NCBI RefSeq assembly: GCF_004799345.1
Contig: NZ_SSMC01000002.1
Location: 124,001-188,000 of the forward strand
From: Robertkochia marina
GTDB lineage: Bacteria; Bacteroidota; Bacteroidia; Flavobacteriales; Flavobacteriaceae
Direction: 5' to 3'
DNA: 64,000 nt
In this document: in pieces, positions 50,872-60,965 of the stretch
How positions within the stretch are numbered: position 1 is the stretch's first letter
How the letters are laid out: the number at the start of each line of letters is the position of its first letter
The notes under the pieces: model-generated
What the model saw: only the letters and a program-made list of their open reading frames with translations
Databases searched by the model: none
What the model was told of the DNA's origin: nothing
Translations under genes and position numbers: made by a program

Positions 50872-52209
50872 ATGGAACAAAGAAAAAAAGTAGCATTTTA
50901 TACCCTGGGTTGTAAACTGAATTTTTCAGAGACTTCAACCATTGCCCGTTCTTTTGAGTCGGAAGGTTTTGATCGTGTTGATTTTACAGAATCGGCAGAC
51001 ATCTATGTGATCAATACCTGTTCGGTAACCGAAAATGCGGATAAACGATTCAAGTCTATCGTAAAACAGGCCCGAAAGGTCAATGAAGATGCCTTTATAG
51101 CAGCTGTTGGTTGTTATGCCCAGCTTAAGCCTGAAGAGCTGGCTGCTGTGGAAGGGGTAGACCTGGTATTGGGGGCTACTGAGAAATTTAAGATCACCGA
51201 CTACCTGAACGATCTTTCCAAAAACGATTTTGGAGAAGTGCACAGTTGCGAGATCCAGGAAGCCGATTTTTACGTGGGCAGTTATTCTATCGGCGACCGA
51301 ACCCGTGCCTTTTTAAAAGTGCAGGACGGTTGCGATTATAAATGTACGTATTGCACCATTCCGTTAGCGAGAGGAATATCAAGAAGTGATACCCTTGAGA
51401 ATGTTTTAAAGAATGCAGCCGAGATCGCTGCCCAGGATATTAAGGAGATCGTGTTGACCGGGGTAAATATCGGAGATTACGGGAAAGGTGAATTCGGCAA
51501 TAAAAAACATGAGCATACTTTTTATGAACTGGTAGAGGCGCTGGATACTGTTGAAGGTATAGAACGTTTAAGAATTTCCTCTATTGAACCTAATTTATTA
51601 AAGAACGAAACTATTGACTTCGTAGCTCAAAGTAAAGCTTTTGTGCCTCACTTTCATATACCCTTGCAAAGTGGCAGCAACGAGATCCTTGGTTTGATGA
51701 GAAGGCGATACCGAAGAGAATTGTATACCGATAGAGTAACCAGGATCAAAGAGGTGATGCCGCATGCCTGTATTGGGGTGGATGTGATCGTGGGCTTTCC
51801 GGGTGAGACGGATGAGCATTTTCTGGAAACCTATCATTTTCTGAATGAACTTGATATTTCATACCTCCATGTTTTTACGTATTCTGAGCGCGATAATACC
51901 CTGGCCGCTGATATGGAAGGGGTCGTGTCTAAAAAGGTGAGGGCAAAACGCAGTAAAATGCTGAGAGGCTTATCGGCTAAAAAGCGACGGGCTTTTTATG
52001 AAAGCCAGTTAAATACCGAAAGGGTCGTACTTTTTGAAGGGGAGAATAAGGAAGGCTATATTCACGGATTTACAGAAAATTATGTAAAGGTGAAAGCTCC
52101 CTGGGATCCTTCCCTGGTGAATACCCTGCATCGTGTAAAACTCACTTCGATAGATGAAGACGGAATGGTTCGTTTTGAGTTTATGGATGAAAAAATGATG
52201 ACAGCATAA
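50872..52209 (+). CDS. mtaB: tRNA threonylcarbamoyladenosine methylthiotransferase
   Basis: The 445-residue radical SAM enzyme converts t6A37 to ms2t6A in tRNA. The N-terminal MTTase domain starts YTLGCKLNFSETS and keeps the cluster cysteines (GC, NTCSVT, GCYAQ). The radical SAM motif is CDYKCTYCTIP, and a TRAM domain closes the protein. The ATG at 50872 gives the usual MEQRKK start; an upstream in-frame TTG was rejected. Confidence 0.95.
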   Translation: MEQRKKVAFYTLGCKLNFSETSTIARSFESEGFDRVDFTESADIYVINTCSVTENADKRFKSIVKQARKVNEDAFIAAVGCYAQLKPEELAAVEGVDLVLGATEKFKITDYLNDLSKNDFGEVHSCEIQEADFYVGSYSIGDRTRAFLKVQDGCDYKCTYCTIPLARGISRSDTLENVLKNAAEIAAQDIKEIVLTGVNIGDYGKGEFGNKKHEHTFYELVEALDTVEGIERLRISSIEPNLLKNETIDFVAQSKAFVPHFHIPLQSGSNEILGLMRRRYRRELYTDRVTRIKEVMPHACIGVDVIVGFPGETDEHFLETYHFLNELDISYLHVFTYSERDNTLAADMEGVVSKKVRAKRSKMLRGLSAKKRRAFYESQLNTERVVLFEGENKEGYIHGFTENYVKVKAPWDPSLVNTLHRVKLTSIDEDGMVRFEFMDEKMMTA

Positions 52210-52245
52210 AAATAAAACCTCGCCATTGGCGAGGTTTTATTTTTA
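52209..52245. terminator. Bidirectional terminator between mtaB and 52243 gene
   Basis: AAATAAAACCTCGCC pairs with GGCGAGGTTTTATTT around an ATT loop, with A- and T-runs on both sides. It serves both convergent genes. Confidence 0.88.
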
Positions 52246-52593
52246 GATCCTGATACCTACCGGTAGCAGATCTTTAAACTCTTTGTGTTTTCGAAGGAAT
52301 CTCGCGATGTGCGGACTTGTTGGAACAACACTGAGATTTTTTCCTTCAATGTGTTTTAATACAGCCGTAATGAAACGGTCTTTGAAGGAGGGGTCTTCAA
52401 CCTCCTCAGGAATAAACAGTTTGGTTAAAAAGATCTTTCTTTCCTGAGAAGAGTATTCAATTTTTGCCAACTTCCCGTCTACCTTGGTTTCGAATTGACG
52501 TAAAAAATCATTGTCATTAATAACTACTTCATCCATTACATTTTGGTTTAACGCACTTTTATTTTGTTTTGTACTCTCGATAGTGGAAGGCAT
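52243..52593 (-). CDS. GNAT-like (YjdJ-type) acetyltransferase fold protein
   Basis: The product is up to 116 residues and matches the small COG2388/YjdJ group: FETKVDGKLAKIEYSSQERKIFLT, VPTSPHIARFLRKHKEFKDLLP. The canonical acetyl-CoA loop (RGKG) is replaced by EDPSFKDRF, so activity is doubtful. A second start at 52536 (MDEVVINDN) is equally possible. Confidence 0.8.
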   Translation of the reverse strand: MPSTIESTKQNKSALNQNVMDEVVINDNDFLRQFETKVDGKLAKIEYSSQERKIFLTKLFIPEEVEDPSFKDRFITAVLKHIEGKNLSVVPTSPHIARFLRKHKEFKDLLPVGIRI

Positions 52594-52727
52594 AAAAAGA
52601 TGGTAATTTATAGTTGAGAGGAATATCCCTTATTTCTCAGGTTAAAACTTTATGATGAAGTTTTATCTTCTGTGAAATTTTTGTAATATCAAAGTTACGA
52701 AAAAATAAGCTAAATACTTTTAATTCA

Positions 52728-53408
52728 ATGGCTGAAACCGCTTCAGGATCAACTTTGATCCCGGTGTATATGATGCCGGGAATGGCAGCGAGTCCCTCTA
52801 TATTTGAAAATATCCGTCTGCCGGAGGATCGTTTTGAGGTGATATGGCTTCATTGGAAAATACCGGAGCAGGATGAGACCCTGGAGCATTATGCAAAGCG
52901 AATGTGCACCCTCATTGCCCATGATAACCCGGTTCTGATAGGGGTTTCCTTTGGAGGGATCCTGGTTCAGGAAATGTCTAAGATCATTCCGGTGAGAAAA
53001 CTTGTGGTGATCTCCAGCGTAAAATGCAGGGATGAGTTACCCTACCGCATGCGTGTGGCCAGTAAGACCTCTCTGCATAAGCTCTTGCCTACGCAATTGG
53101 TAAATAACGTGGAGGTGTTGGCTAAGTATGCCTTTGGAGAGCCGGTGGTAAAGAGATTGGAGTTGTATGAGCGCTATTTGTCTGTACGAGACAAATACTA
53201 CCTGGATTGGTCTATCAATCAGGTCGTGAACTGGGATCAGCAGGCCCCTATTCCGGGAACTATTCATATTCATGGAAATAAGGATGTAGTGTTTCCTGCG
53301 TATCGCATCAAAGACTGCATCTGGATCAAAAATGGCACCCACGTTATGATCATAAACAGGTACCGCTGGTTTAACGAACATTTACCTGCTTTGCTCACCG
53401 AAGAGTGA
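52728..53408 (+). CDS. Alpha/beta hydrolase
   Basis: The 226-residue protein has the nucleophile elbow GVSFGG (Ser about 68), an acid residue in HIHGNKDVVFP and the histidine in GTHVMIINR, so a complete catalytic triad. Small single-domain hydrolase without signal; substrate unknown. It is closely followed by the transglycosylase and cardiolipin synthase genes on the same strand. Confidence 0.85.
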   Translation: MAETASGSTLIPVYMMPGMAASPSIFENIRLPEDRFEVIWLHWKIPEQDETLEHYAKRMCTLIAHDNPVLIGVSFGGILVQEMSKIIPVRKLVVISSVKCRDELPYRMRVASKTSLHKLLPTQLVNNVEVLAKYAFGEPVVKRLELYERYLSVRDKYYLDWSINQVVNWDQQAPIPGTIHIHGNKDVVFPAYRIKDCIWIKNGTHVMIINRYRWFNEHLPALLTEE

Positions 53409-53440
53409 AGCGATTTTGTATATTTAGCCAAACTTATGTA

Positions 53441-54382
53441 ATGATGCCGAACATGAAGAACTATCTATTAGCTGGGGGAGTGGCTGTTTTGGCAGCCGTA
53501 TTTATCAATGCTGTACAGGCCGATGGCGCCACTGCAACAACCCGCCCTGAAACGAAAGCTCATACCGATCCGTATGAGGTGAAAGCCATTGAAATTCCGA
53601 AACAGATCAATTTTGCCGGAGAAGAAGTGCCGTTAGAGGATCCTGATGTGCTGGAACGACTTGATCGTGAGCTGCTGGTAAATACCTACTGGCAATCCAA
53701 CGCCTTGCTGCTCATTAAACGCGCCAATAAATATTTCCCGATCATTGAACCGATCCTTAAAGAACAGGGGGTGCCTGATGATTTCAAATACCTTGCAGTT
53801 ATTGAAAGTGGATTGACCAATGCCGTGTCGCCAGCCGGTGCAAGAGGTTTTTGGCAGATCCTCAAGGGCACAGCCAAAGAATACGGTTTGGAGGTGAATG
53901 ATAATGTAGATGAACGATATCACCTTGAAAAAGCTACCCTAGCAGCCTGTGAATACCTTAAAAAATCAAAAGAGCGCTTCGGTTCCTGGACGATGGCCGC
54001 GGCGGCTTACAACGCCGGACAATATGGAATGCACAAACAATTAGAGAGACAGCAGGTAGATAATTATTACGATGTGCTTTTAGGAGAGGAGACCGGACGT
54101 TATGTGTTCCGTATCCTGGCTCTTAAGGAGATCCTGTCTGAGCCGCTGAAGTATGGTTTTAAATACGATAAGGACGATCTGTATCAGCCTATTCCAACCA
54201 GAAAAGTAGCGGTTGATACTGCCGTGACGAACTTTGCAGATTTTGCCGAAACTTTTGAGATCAATTATAAGATCCTGAAGATCCATAATCCATGGTTAAG
54301 AGAGGCGCATCTGAATAATAGTTCCAGAAAGCAATACTATATTGAGATACCCGAGGAGGGGTTCTATCCTCCTGCTAAATAA
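53441..54382 (+). CDS. Lytic transglycosylase
   Basis: The product is about 313 residues with a signal-like N-terminus (YLLAGGVAVLAAVFINAVQA). The SLT domain has the catalytic glutamate in LAVIESGLTN, then SPAGARGFWQI and AAAAYNAGQYGM, as in MltD-like enzymes of family GH23. A LysM-like C-terminal piece may bind peptidoglycan. Start could be 53441, 53444 or 53453. The stop codon directly abuts the next gene. Confidence 0.9.
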   Translation: MMPNMKNYLLAGGVAVLAAVFINAVQADGATATTRPETKAHTDPYEVKAIEIPKQINFAGEEVPLEDPDVLERLDRELLVNTYWQSNALLLIKRANKYFPIIEPILKEQGVPDDFKYLAVIESGLTNAVSPAGARGFWQILKGTAKEYGLEVNDNVDERYHLEKATLAACEYLKKSKERFGSWTMAAAAYNAGQYGMHKQLERQQVDNYYDVLLGEETGRYVFRILALKEILSEPLKYGFKYDKDDLYQPIPTRKVAVDTAVTNFADFAETFEINYKILKIHNPWLREAHLNNSSRKQYYIEIPEEGFYPPAK

Positions 54383-55837
54383 ATGTGGGACTTAATCACC
54401 GAACATCTTGGAAAGCTGCTCATAGGGATCAATTATCTGTTGGCCCTGGGAGCAGCTTTTACTATTGTATTGCGTAATGTAAACCCGAACCGAACCCTTT
54501 CGTATGTGCTTGCCTTACTGCTGGTGCCCTTCCTGGGCTTGCTCTTTTATGTGTTTTTCGGGCAGGAATACCGGCGTACACGTATCTTCAAAAAGAAGAA
54601 TGTGCTTAACCAGGAGAATATTAAGAATTGGCAGCAATCTTTGGTGCTCGACCAAAAGCAGATCGATGAGCTTAAGGATAAAGATCTTAGAGATAAAGCG
54701 AAGCTCATTCGTCTTCTGCATGATACCGAGCACTCACCGCTAACGCTCAAGAATGAGGTGGAGATCCTCATCAACGGGGAGGAAAAATTTAAGCGTCTTT
54801 TTGAGGATGTAGGCAAGGCAAAACTAAGTGTACACCTGGAATATTATATTATTCGTGATGACGAGATCGGAACAGAACTGATCGACCTCTTATGTGAAAA
54901 GGCCGGGGAAGGGGTGGAGGTTAAGATCAATTATGACTATGTAGCGAGTAATTTTTCAAGTGTCACCCGAAAAAGGCTTCAGGAAGCCGGTATTATATTC
55001 TATCCGTTTATGCCGGTGTACTTTCCTAAGTTTGCCAGTAAGTTCAATCACCGAAACCACAGAAAGATCGCTGTTATTGACGGAGAGATCGGCTATGTGG
55101 GAGGTATCAATATAGGCGATGAATATCTGAATGCCCATGGAAAGCGATACTGGCGGGATACCCACCTGAGAGTCAGAGGGGAGTCTGTAGGAGTGTTGCA
55201 GTTTCACTTTTTGTTGAATTGGGACTTTGTCAGCGAAGAAGACCTGGTCATAAAAGATGAATGGTTTGTCGAGCCGGAGATCACCGGGAAGATCCCTGTC
55301 CAGATCGCCGTTTCCGGTCCGGATACCGATTGGGCTCATATCATGGAAGCCATGTTCGTGGCCATCACCTCTGCCGATGATTATCTTTACCTGACCACGC
55401 CTTACTTTATTCCTAATGACGAGATCTTAATGGCGCTCATCGCTGCAGCAAGAAGTGGTGTTGAGGTTAAGGTGCTCATTCCTGGTCATAGCGATTCCTG
55501 GGCAGCTAAATACGCCAGTTTTTCTTATATCGAAGAGATGCTGAGAGCAGGAATTGAAGTCTACCTTTATGACAAGGGTATCATTCACGCCAAAACCATG
55601 GTGGTAGATGGTATCTTCTCTACCGTTGGAACATCTAATGTTGACTATCGCAGCTTTAATATTAATTTCGAGATCAACGCCCTGATCTACGATGAGCATA
55701 TTGCAGCGAAAATGGTAAACAGCTTCAATAACGACCTTCAGGAAAGTATTAAGCTCGATCCAGAGGAATGGTATCAGCGGCCCTTTAAGCAGAAGCTGAA
55801 AGAATCCTTCTGTCGTCTTTGGGCACCGTTGTTGTAG
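54383..55837 (+). CDS. cls: Cardiolipin synthase (PLD family)
   Basis: The 484-residue membrane enzyme has two N-terminal helices (about 8-30 and 38-58) and two HKD motifs: NHRNHRKIAVIDG (about 219) and IIHAKTMVVDG (about 399). It makes cardiolipin from phosphatidylglycerol. The ATG begins immediately after the transglycosylase stop, showing translational coupling. Confidence 0.93.
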   Translation: MWDLITEHLGKLLIGINYLLALGAAFTIVLRNVNPNRTLSYVLALLLVPFLGLLFYVFFGQEYRRTRIFKKKNVLNQENIKNWQQSLVLDQKQIDELKDKDLRDKAKLIRLLHDTEHSPLTLKNEVEILINGEEKFKRLFEDVGKAKLSVHLEYYIIRDDEIGTELIDLLCEKAGEGVEVKINYDYVASNFSSVTRKRLQEAGIIFYPFMPVYFPKFASKFNHRNHRKIAVIDGEIGYVGGINIGDEYLNAHGKRYWRDTHLRVRGESVGVLQFHFLLNWDFVSEEDLVIKDEWFVEPEITGKIPVQIAVSGPDTDWAHIMEAMFVAITSADDYLYLTTPYFIPNDEILMALIAAARSGVEVKVLIPGHSDSWAAKYASFSYIEEMLRAGIEVYLYDKGIIHAKTMVVDGIFSTVGTSNVDYRSFNINFEINALIYDEHIAAKMVNSFNNDLQESIKLDPEEWYQRPFKQKLKESFCRLWAPLL

Positions 55838-55971
55838 GTACAAGGGGAGGCTGGTAAGCAGGTAGTCTGGTAGACGGCTAAAATATTATCTATTAAACTG
55901 ATTGCCAACCATTGATTATTGATCACCCATTACCTGTTAGCTCCCTGCAACGAGTCACTCGTACCTCGTAA

Positions 55972-56000
55972 CAAAAAAAAAAGCCGGAGAATATCCGGCT
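55972..56000 (-). terminator. Terminator after TPR protein gene
   Basis: The stem AGCCGGA/TCCGGCT with a five-base loop is followed on the minus strand by T10. It is about 100 bases after the stop of the gene at 56107. Confidence 0.8.
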
Positions 56001-56106
56001 CTTTGTTATACTGTGTTGGTTAAATATTCGAGATCAATAATGATATGGGATGCTAATCTTCAGGTAATTTATAGTGTAATACATGCTCCGTACCTCCGTA
56101 CCTTTT

Positions 56107-56622
56107 TTAGATCCTCTTCATTTGCTGCTGCATCATCTTGATCTGGTCTTTAAGCATGTTTTGCTTATCCAGTTTTTTAGCTTCGTTCAGAAGGGTGGTT
56201 GCCTCACGTTTTCTTCTTTTTTGCATGGCAATACCGGCCAGGCTTAATTTAGCCATTGCCAGGTCGTGGTCCATACTTAAACCAAGCTTCAGGGCCTTTC
56301 TGAAGTATTTTTCGGCCTGGGTCAGGTTGGTCTGTGAAGACATGATGCCGTATAGATAGTTGTAGTACCCCTGTTGTTTCGTGGTTAAAGCAGTTTCAGG
56401 ATTCTTGATCTTGCTCAGCCATTTTTCAGTTCCTGCAAAATCCTGTTTTCTCATACGCAAAAATGCCAGCAGGATCATCTCATTTCTGAAATACAGAAAT
56501 ACAAAAATAAGTGATAAAAGGACCAGGAAGATACCATTTCCGATCTCACCTTCTATAAATTGATAAACTGCAAAGGCAAATACCATAGCAGCCAGAATAA
56601 TTTTTATATTTTTGTTGAACAT
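56107..56622 (-). CDS. Membrane protein with TPR repeats
   Basis: The product is 171 residues with two N-terminal membrane helices (about 7-23 and 30-47), then tetratricopeptide-like helices (AEKYFRKALKLGLSMDHDLAMAKL) and a coiled basic tail. Likely a scaffold of unknown partner. Confidence 0.75.
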   Translation of the reverse strand: MFNKNIKIILAAMVFAFAVYQFIEGEIGNGIFLVLLSLIFVFLYFRNEMILLAFLRMRKQDFAGTEKWLSKIKNPETALTTKQQGYYNYLYGIMSSQTNLTQAEKYFRKALKLGLSMDHDLAMAKLSLAGIAMQKRRKREATTLLNEAKKLDKQNMLKDQIKMMQQQMKRI

Positions 56623-56686
56623 TACAGGTGTTTTTAATTAGGGGGCAAAGGTAATAAAAACAATGAGAAATATTTTTCTAAGCTTG

Positions 56687-56717
56687 TTTGCCAATGTGAA
56701 AACTCTTTGTATATTTG
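56687..56717 (+). promoter_or_regulatory. Promoter of rpmH
   Basis: A textbook Bacteroidota promoter is present: TTTG at 56687-56690, 19 bases, then TATATTTG at 56710-56717. The leader is about 65 bases. Confidence 0.85.
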
Positions 56718-56788
56718 CCCCGCGATTTTGTGAAGCGAAATCAGGCACCAAAAGTAAAGATTTACCAAGTAGATAAAGATATTTTAAA

Positions 56789-56947
56789 ATGAAAAGAACG
56801 TTTCAACCCTCAAAGAGAAAAAGGAAGAATAAGCACGGTTTCAGAGAGCGAATGGCCACTGCTAACGGTAGAAAGGTGCTAGCTAGCAGAAGAGCTAAAG
56901 GAAGAAAGAAATTGTCAGTTTCCTCAGAATTAAGACATAAGAAATAA
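56789..56947 (+). CDS. rpmH: 50S ribosomal protein L34
   Basis: The short gene encodes 52 residues, [18 protein letters not shown]..., the well known basic ribosomal protein L34. RMATANGR and [13 protein letters not shown] are family hallmarks. The gene has its own strong promoter and a terminator and lies just ahead of carB. Confidence 0.98.
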   Translation: MKRTFQPSKRKRKNKHGFRERMATANGRKVLASRRAKGRKKLSVSSELRHKK

Positions 56948-56970
56948 TGTTTTTCATTATATAGAAATAG

Positions 56971-57006
56971 CAGGTGTTACTTTTTTTGGGTAACACCTTT
57001 TTTTTG
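56971..57006 (+). terminator. Terminator of rpmH
   Basis: The stem AGGTGTTAC/GTAACACCT with a nine-base loop is followed by T8. Confidence 0.88.
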
Positions 57007-57048
57007 CCCTTTTGTATCACTATTTTCCCTTCAACTTAAATAAGTAAA

Positions 57049-59901
57049 ATGCCAAAAAGAAACGATTTAAAATGCATCTTAATTATTGGATCAGGTCCTA
57101 TCGTGATCGGACAGGCCTGTGAATTTGATTATTCGGGGTCTCAGGCCTTACGTTCGTTAAGAGAAGATGGTATTGAAACCGTCTTGATCAACAGTAACCC
57201 GGCTACCATCATGACCGATCCATCCATGGCCGATCATGTATACCTAAAGCCGCTTAACACCAAATCGATCATTGAGATCCTTAAAAATCATCCCAATATC
57301 GATGCAGTTCTTCCAACCATGGGAGGGCAAACCGCACTGAACCTGGCCATCGAAGCTGATGAAAAGGGAATCTGGGAAGAATACGGAGTTGAGCTGATCG
57401 GGGTGGATATTGATGCGATCAACATTACGGAAGACCGCGAACAGTTCAGGGAATTGATGACCAAAATAGGGGTGCCAATGGCACCTCAGGCTACGGCAAC
57501 TTCTTTCCTTAAAGGAAAAGAGATCGCCCAGGAATTTGGTTTCCCGCTGGTGATACGTGCTTCTTATACACTTGGAGGAGCAGGGGCTTCTATCGTTTAC
57601 AAAAAAGAAGATTTTGATATGCACCTAAGTCGCGGTCTTGAGATCTCACCTATTCACGAGGTGATGATCGATAAGGCTATGATGGGGTGGAAAGAATATG
57701 AGCTGGAGCTTCTTAGGGATAAGAACGACAACGTTGTTATTATTTGTACCATAGAAAATATGGATCCGATGGGAATCCATACGGGTGACTCTATTACCGT
57801 GGCTCCTGCTATGACCTTGTCTGATCGTACCTTCCAGCGCATGCGGGATATGGCTATAAAGATGATGCGCAGCATCGGGGATTTTGCCGGAGGATGTAAC
57901 GTGCAGTTTGCTGTAAGCCCCGATGACAAAGAAGATATTATTGCCATTGAGATCAATCCAAGGGTATCGCGTTCATCGGCTCTGGCCTCTAAGGCTACCG
58001 GGTATCCGATCGCAAAGATCGCCGCTAAACTGGCCATGGGATATACCCTTGACGAACTTGATAACCAGATCACCAAATCTACTTCGGCGCTTTTTGAACC
58101 GACCCTGGATTATGTGATTGTAAAAATACCGCGTTGGAACTTTGATAAATTCGAAGGGGCCGACAGAGAACTAGGTCTTGCCATGAAGAGTGTTGGTGAG
58201 GTGATGGGAATCGGTAGATCATTCCAGGAGGCCTTGCATAAAGCAACCCAGTCTCTTGAGATCAAAAGAAATGGTCTCGGTGCCGATGGAAAAGGTTATA
58301 AAGATTACGATGTAATTATTGATAAGCTCACCCATGCCAGCTGGGATCGTGTTTTTGTGATCTATGATGCGATTCAGATGGGTATTCCGCTGAGCAGAAT
58401 TCATGAGATCACCAAGATCGATATGTGGTTCCTTAAGCAATACGAGGAGCTTTACTACCTGGAAAAGGAGATCTCAACCTTCAACATTGATACCATTCAG
58501 AAGGAACTGTTGCTGGAAGCCAAGCAAAAGGGATATGGCGACCGTCAGATCGCGCATATGCTCGGGTGCTGGGAGAGCGAGGTCTACAAAAAACGTGAGG
58601 CCATGGGTATTAACAGGGTGTATAAACTGGTAGATACCTGTGCGGCAGAATTCGAAGCAGTAACACCTTACTACTATTCTACGTTTGAAGATGTGGTAGA
58701 GACAGCCGACGGCACCAAATATGCTGATAACGAGAGTAAGGTTTCAGACAAGAAAAAGATCGTTGTTCTTGGTTCCGGACCGAACCGAATCGGACAGGGT
58801 ATCGAATTTGATTACAGTTGTGTTCACGGAGTTCTTGCTGCAGCAGAGTGCGGGTATGAAACCATTATGATCAACTGTAACCCGGAGACGGTTTCTACTG
58901 ATTTTGATACGGCTGATAAACTATATTTTGAACCTGTTTTCTGGGAGCACATCTACGATATTATTCGTCATGAAAATCCGGAAGGAGTAATTGTACAGCT
59001 GGGTGGTCAGACCGCGCTGAAGCTGGCAGAAAAGCTCGATAAATATGGGATCAATATTATCGGAACAAGTTTTGAATCACTCGACCTTGCAGAAGACAGA
59101 GGTAGCTTCTCAAAACTGCTGAAAGATAATAATATTCCTTATCCTGAATTCGGGGTAGCTGAAACGGCTGAAGAGGCTCTTAAGCTTTCTGACGAGCTCG
59201 ACTTCCCGATCCTTGTGAGACCTTCGTACGTACTGGGAGGTCAGGGTATGAAGATCGTGATCAATAAGGAAGAGCTGGAAGAACATGTAGTAGATCTGCT
59301 TAGAAAGATACCTAACAACAAATTACTGCTGGATCATTACCTCGATGGAGCCATTGAGGCAGAGGCTGATGCCATCTGTGATGGAGAAGATGTTTACATT
59401 ATCGGTATCATGGAGCATATTGAGCCTTGTGGAATTCACTCAGGAGACTCTAACGCAACCCTGCCCCCATTTAACCTGGGAGACCTGATCATCGAACAGA
59501 TCAAAGATCACACTAAGAAGATCGCCCTGGAGCTTAATACGGTGGGTCTGATCAACATTCAGTTTGCCATCAAAGACGATATGGTTTATATCATTGAGGC
59601 AAATCCAAGGGCATCACGTACGGTTCCTTTTATTGCCAAGGCGTATAAAGAACCATATGTGAACTATGCGACCAAGGTCATGTTAGGTCATAATAAGATC
59701 AAAGACTTTACTTTTAATCCGCAGCTGGAAGGGTATGCCATTAAGCAACCGGTGTTCTCCTTCAATAAGTTCCCACAGGTAAATAAGAACCTGGGGCCGG
59801 AGATGAAGAGTACGGGAGAGAGTATTCTCTTTATAGACAGTCTTAAAGACGATGAGTTCTATGAACTGTATCACCGAAGAAAGATGTACCTGAGTAAATA
59901 A
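57049..59901 (+). CDS. carB: Carbamoyl phosphate synthase large subunit
   Basis: The 950-residue protein makes carbamoyl phosphate for arginine and pyrimidines. Two homologous halves are seen: GSGPIVIGQACEFDYSGSQA and GSGPNRIGQGIEFDYSCVHG, each followed by an ATP-grasp domain. The C-terminal MGS-like allosteric domain of the E. coli enzyme (about 120 residues) is absent, so control by UMP or ornithine in the E. coli way is unlikely. carA is not in the window. Confidence 0.95.
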   Translation: MPKRNDLKCILIIGSGPIVIGQACEFDYSGSQALRSLREDGIETVLINSNPATIMTDPSMADHVYLKPLNTKSIIEILKNHPNIDAVLPTMGGQTALNLAIEADEKGIWEEYGVELIGVDIDAINITEDREQFRELMTKIGVPMAPQATATSFLKGKEIAQEFGFPLVIRASYTLGGAGASIVYKKEDFDMHLSRGLEISPIHEVMIDKAMMGWKEYELELLRDKNDNVVIICTIENMDPMGIHTGDSITVAPAMTLSDRTFQRMRDMAIKMMRSIGDFAGGCNVQFAVSPDDKEDIIAIEINPRVSRSSALASKATGYPIAKIAAKLAMGYTLDELDNQITKSTSALFEPTLDYVIVKIPRWNFDKFEGADRELGLAMKSVGEVMGIGRSFQEALHKATQSLEIKRNGLGADGKGYKDYDVIIDKLTHASWDRVFVIYDAIQMGIPLSRIHEITKIDMWFLKQYEELYYLEKEISTFNIDTIQKELLLEAKQKGYGDRQIAHMLGCWESEVYKKREAMGINRVYKLVDTCAAEFEAVTPYYYSTFEDVVETADGTKYADNESKVSDKKKIVVLGSGPNRIGQGIEFDYSCVHGVLAAAECGYETIMINCNPETVSTDFDTADKLYFEPVFWEHIYDIIRHENPEGVIVQLGGQTALKLAEKLDKYGINIIGTSFESLDLAEDRGSFSKLLKDNNIPYPEFGVAETAEEALKLSDELDFPILVRPSYVLGGQGMKIVINKEELEEHVVDLLRKIPNNKLLLDHYLDGAIEAEADAICDGEDVYIIGIMEHIEPCGIHSGDSNATLPPFNLGDLIIEQIKDHTKKIALELNTVGLINIQFAIKDDMVYIIEANPRASRTVPFIAKAYKEPYVNYATKVMLGHNKIKDFTFNPQLEGYAIKQPVFSFNKFPQVNKNLGPEMKSTGESILFIDSLKDDEFYELYHRRKMYLSK

Positions 59902-59928
59902 TCTTACTTCTCAGGTAATATTATAATC

Positions 59929-59966
59929 AGGCGGGAGGGCAATTAGCTTTCCCGCCTTTTTTTATG
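59929..59966 (+). terminator. Terminator of carB
   Basis: The stem GGCGGGA/TCCCGCC around a longer loop is followed by T7. Confidence 0.85.
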
Positions 59967-60036
59967 GTATTACATCCAATTTAAATCACTGTATTACAGA
60001 ATGTTGTGTCTTAATTGTTAACTTCAAAAGAAAAGT

Positions 60037-60408
60037 ATGGTTCTAAAATTACTTCTATTTGTATGTCTCTTCTCATCAGGGTTCTTATATGCCCAACAGC
60101 CACCAAAAGGGGTTGACCACAAGGGTGATGAACCTGTGGCCATGTGGAAAACGGTCAAGCCTGAAAAGTTAGAGTCGAGTGAATTGATGTTGTTGCCTTC
60201 AAACAGGTATCTCAGGTTAAATCTTAAAGAAGATCTCGGGTTTACTAAGGTGATCATTCAGGACCTCAATGGGATCACCCTGATGGAGTTTCCCTTTGAT
60301 CCCGGTCGCGATATGGATATTTCAGAGCTCAAACCCGGAAATTATTTTATAAAGGTCATTTCTGCCAATAAGGTTTTGCAGGGCAAATTCGGCAAACGCA
60401 GGCTGTAA
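60037..60408 (+). CDS. Secreted small protein, unknown function
   Basis: The product is 123 residues with a signal peptide ending YAQQ. The mature part, with MLLPSNRYLRLNLKEDLGFTKVII and a close LKPGNYFIKVISANK, looks like a beta-sandwich similar to the C-terminal T9SS sorting domains of Bacteroidota, but it stands alone. A family cannot be named. Confidence 0.65.
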   Translation: MVLKLLLFVCLFSSGFLYAQQPPKGVDHKGDEPVAMWKTVKPEKLESSELMLLPSNRYLRLNLKEDLGFTKVIIQDLNGITLMEFPFDPGRDMDISELKPGNYFIKVISANKVLQGKFGKRRL

Positions 60409-60617
60409 CGGCTTTTTCAATTTCAAGATTTCTGTAATCCAGATTTTTATGTACTGGTATGAGGATGAACTACTCCAAAGAAAAAGCTTTTCATGCATTG
60501 GCTTAAGTTCATTTTGCCTTGATGCAACGGCTAAGCCCTAATGAGCACCTCTAGAACAATAATAAATAGGAGAATAAAACGAACCGTAATACTTAACTTT
60601 ATTTCCCGGCACGCCTT

Positions 60618-60965
60618 CTGGCTCCCCTGGCTGCCGTCAGGCAGGTTCGCTAAAAACAGCCACAGGCTGTTTTCTTAACGCTCGGCCCTGCTGCAAATAT
60701 TCGTCCTTTCCAAAACCAGCATCCCAAATTGGATTAACTGAGTTATGTTCTAACTAAGAATTAAAAGCTGTCCTCAGGTTCTGGCAGGCCAGGATCCGCT
60801 CGATGAAGTTGCCGTAAAAAGCCAGGTGCTGTTTGAGGCACGCTGGAGGCGTGGTGAGCCTGCCTGCGGTAGGCAGGTTCAGCTGGCTTAGACAGGACTG
60901 AGCGTAAAGAAAAGGTCTTGCAGACCTTTTTAGCGAACCTGCCTGACGGCAGCCAGGGGAGCCAG
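60618..60965. repeat. Element bounded by 39-base inverted repeats
   Basis: Perfect 39-base inverted arms (60618-60656 and 60927-60965) are followed on the inside by a different small hairpin in each arm (CAGCC-ACA-GGCTG, and GGTCT-TGC-AGACC) and then by a further 21-base imperfect arm pair (60670-60690 and 60893-60913). The inside holds no gene. It resembles a MITE-like or structured intergenic element. The rest of the 748-base gap (60409-61156) shows nothing I can identify. Confidence 0.8.

Noticed and set aside
60528-60545. GCAACGGCTAAGCCC resembling an attC arm
   Set aside because: No matching right arm or GTTRRRY box lies within 300 bases.
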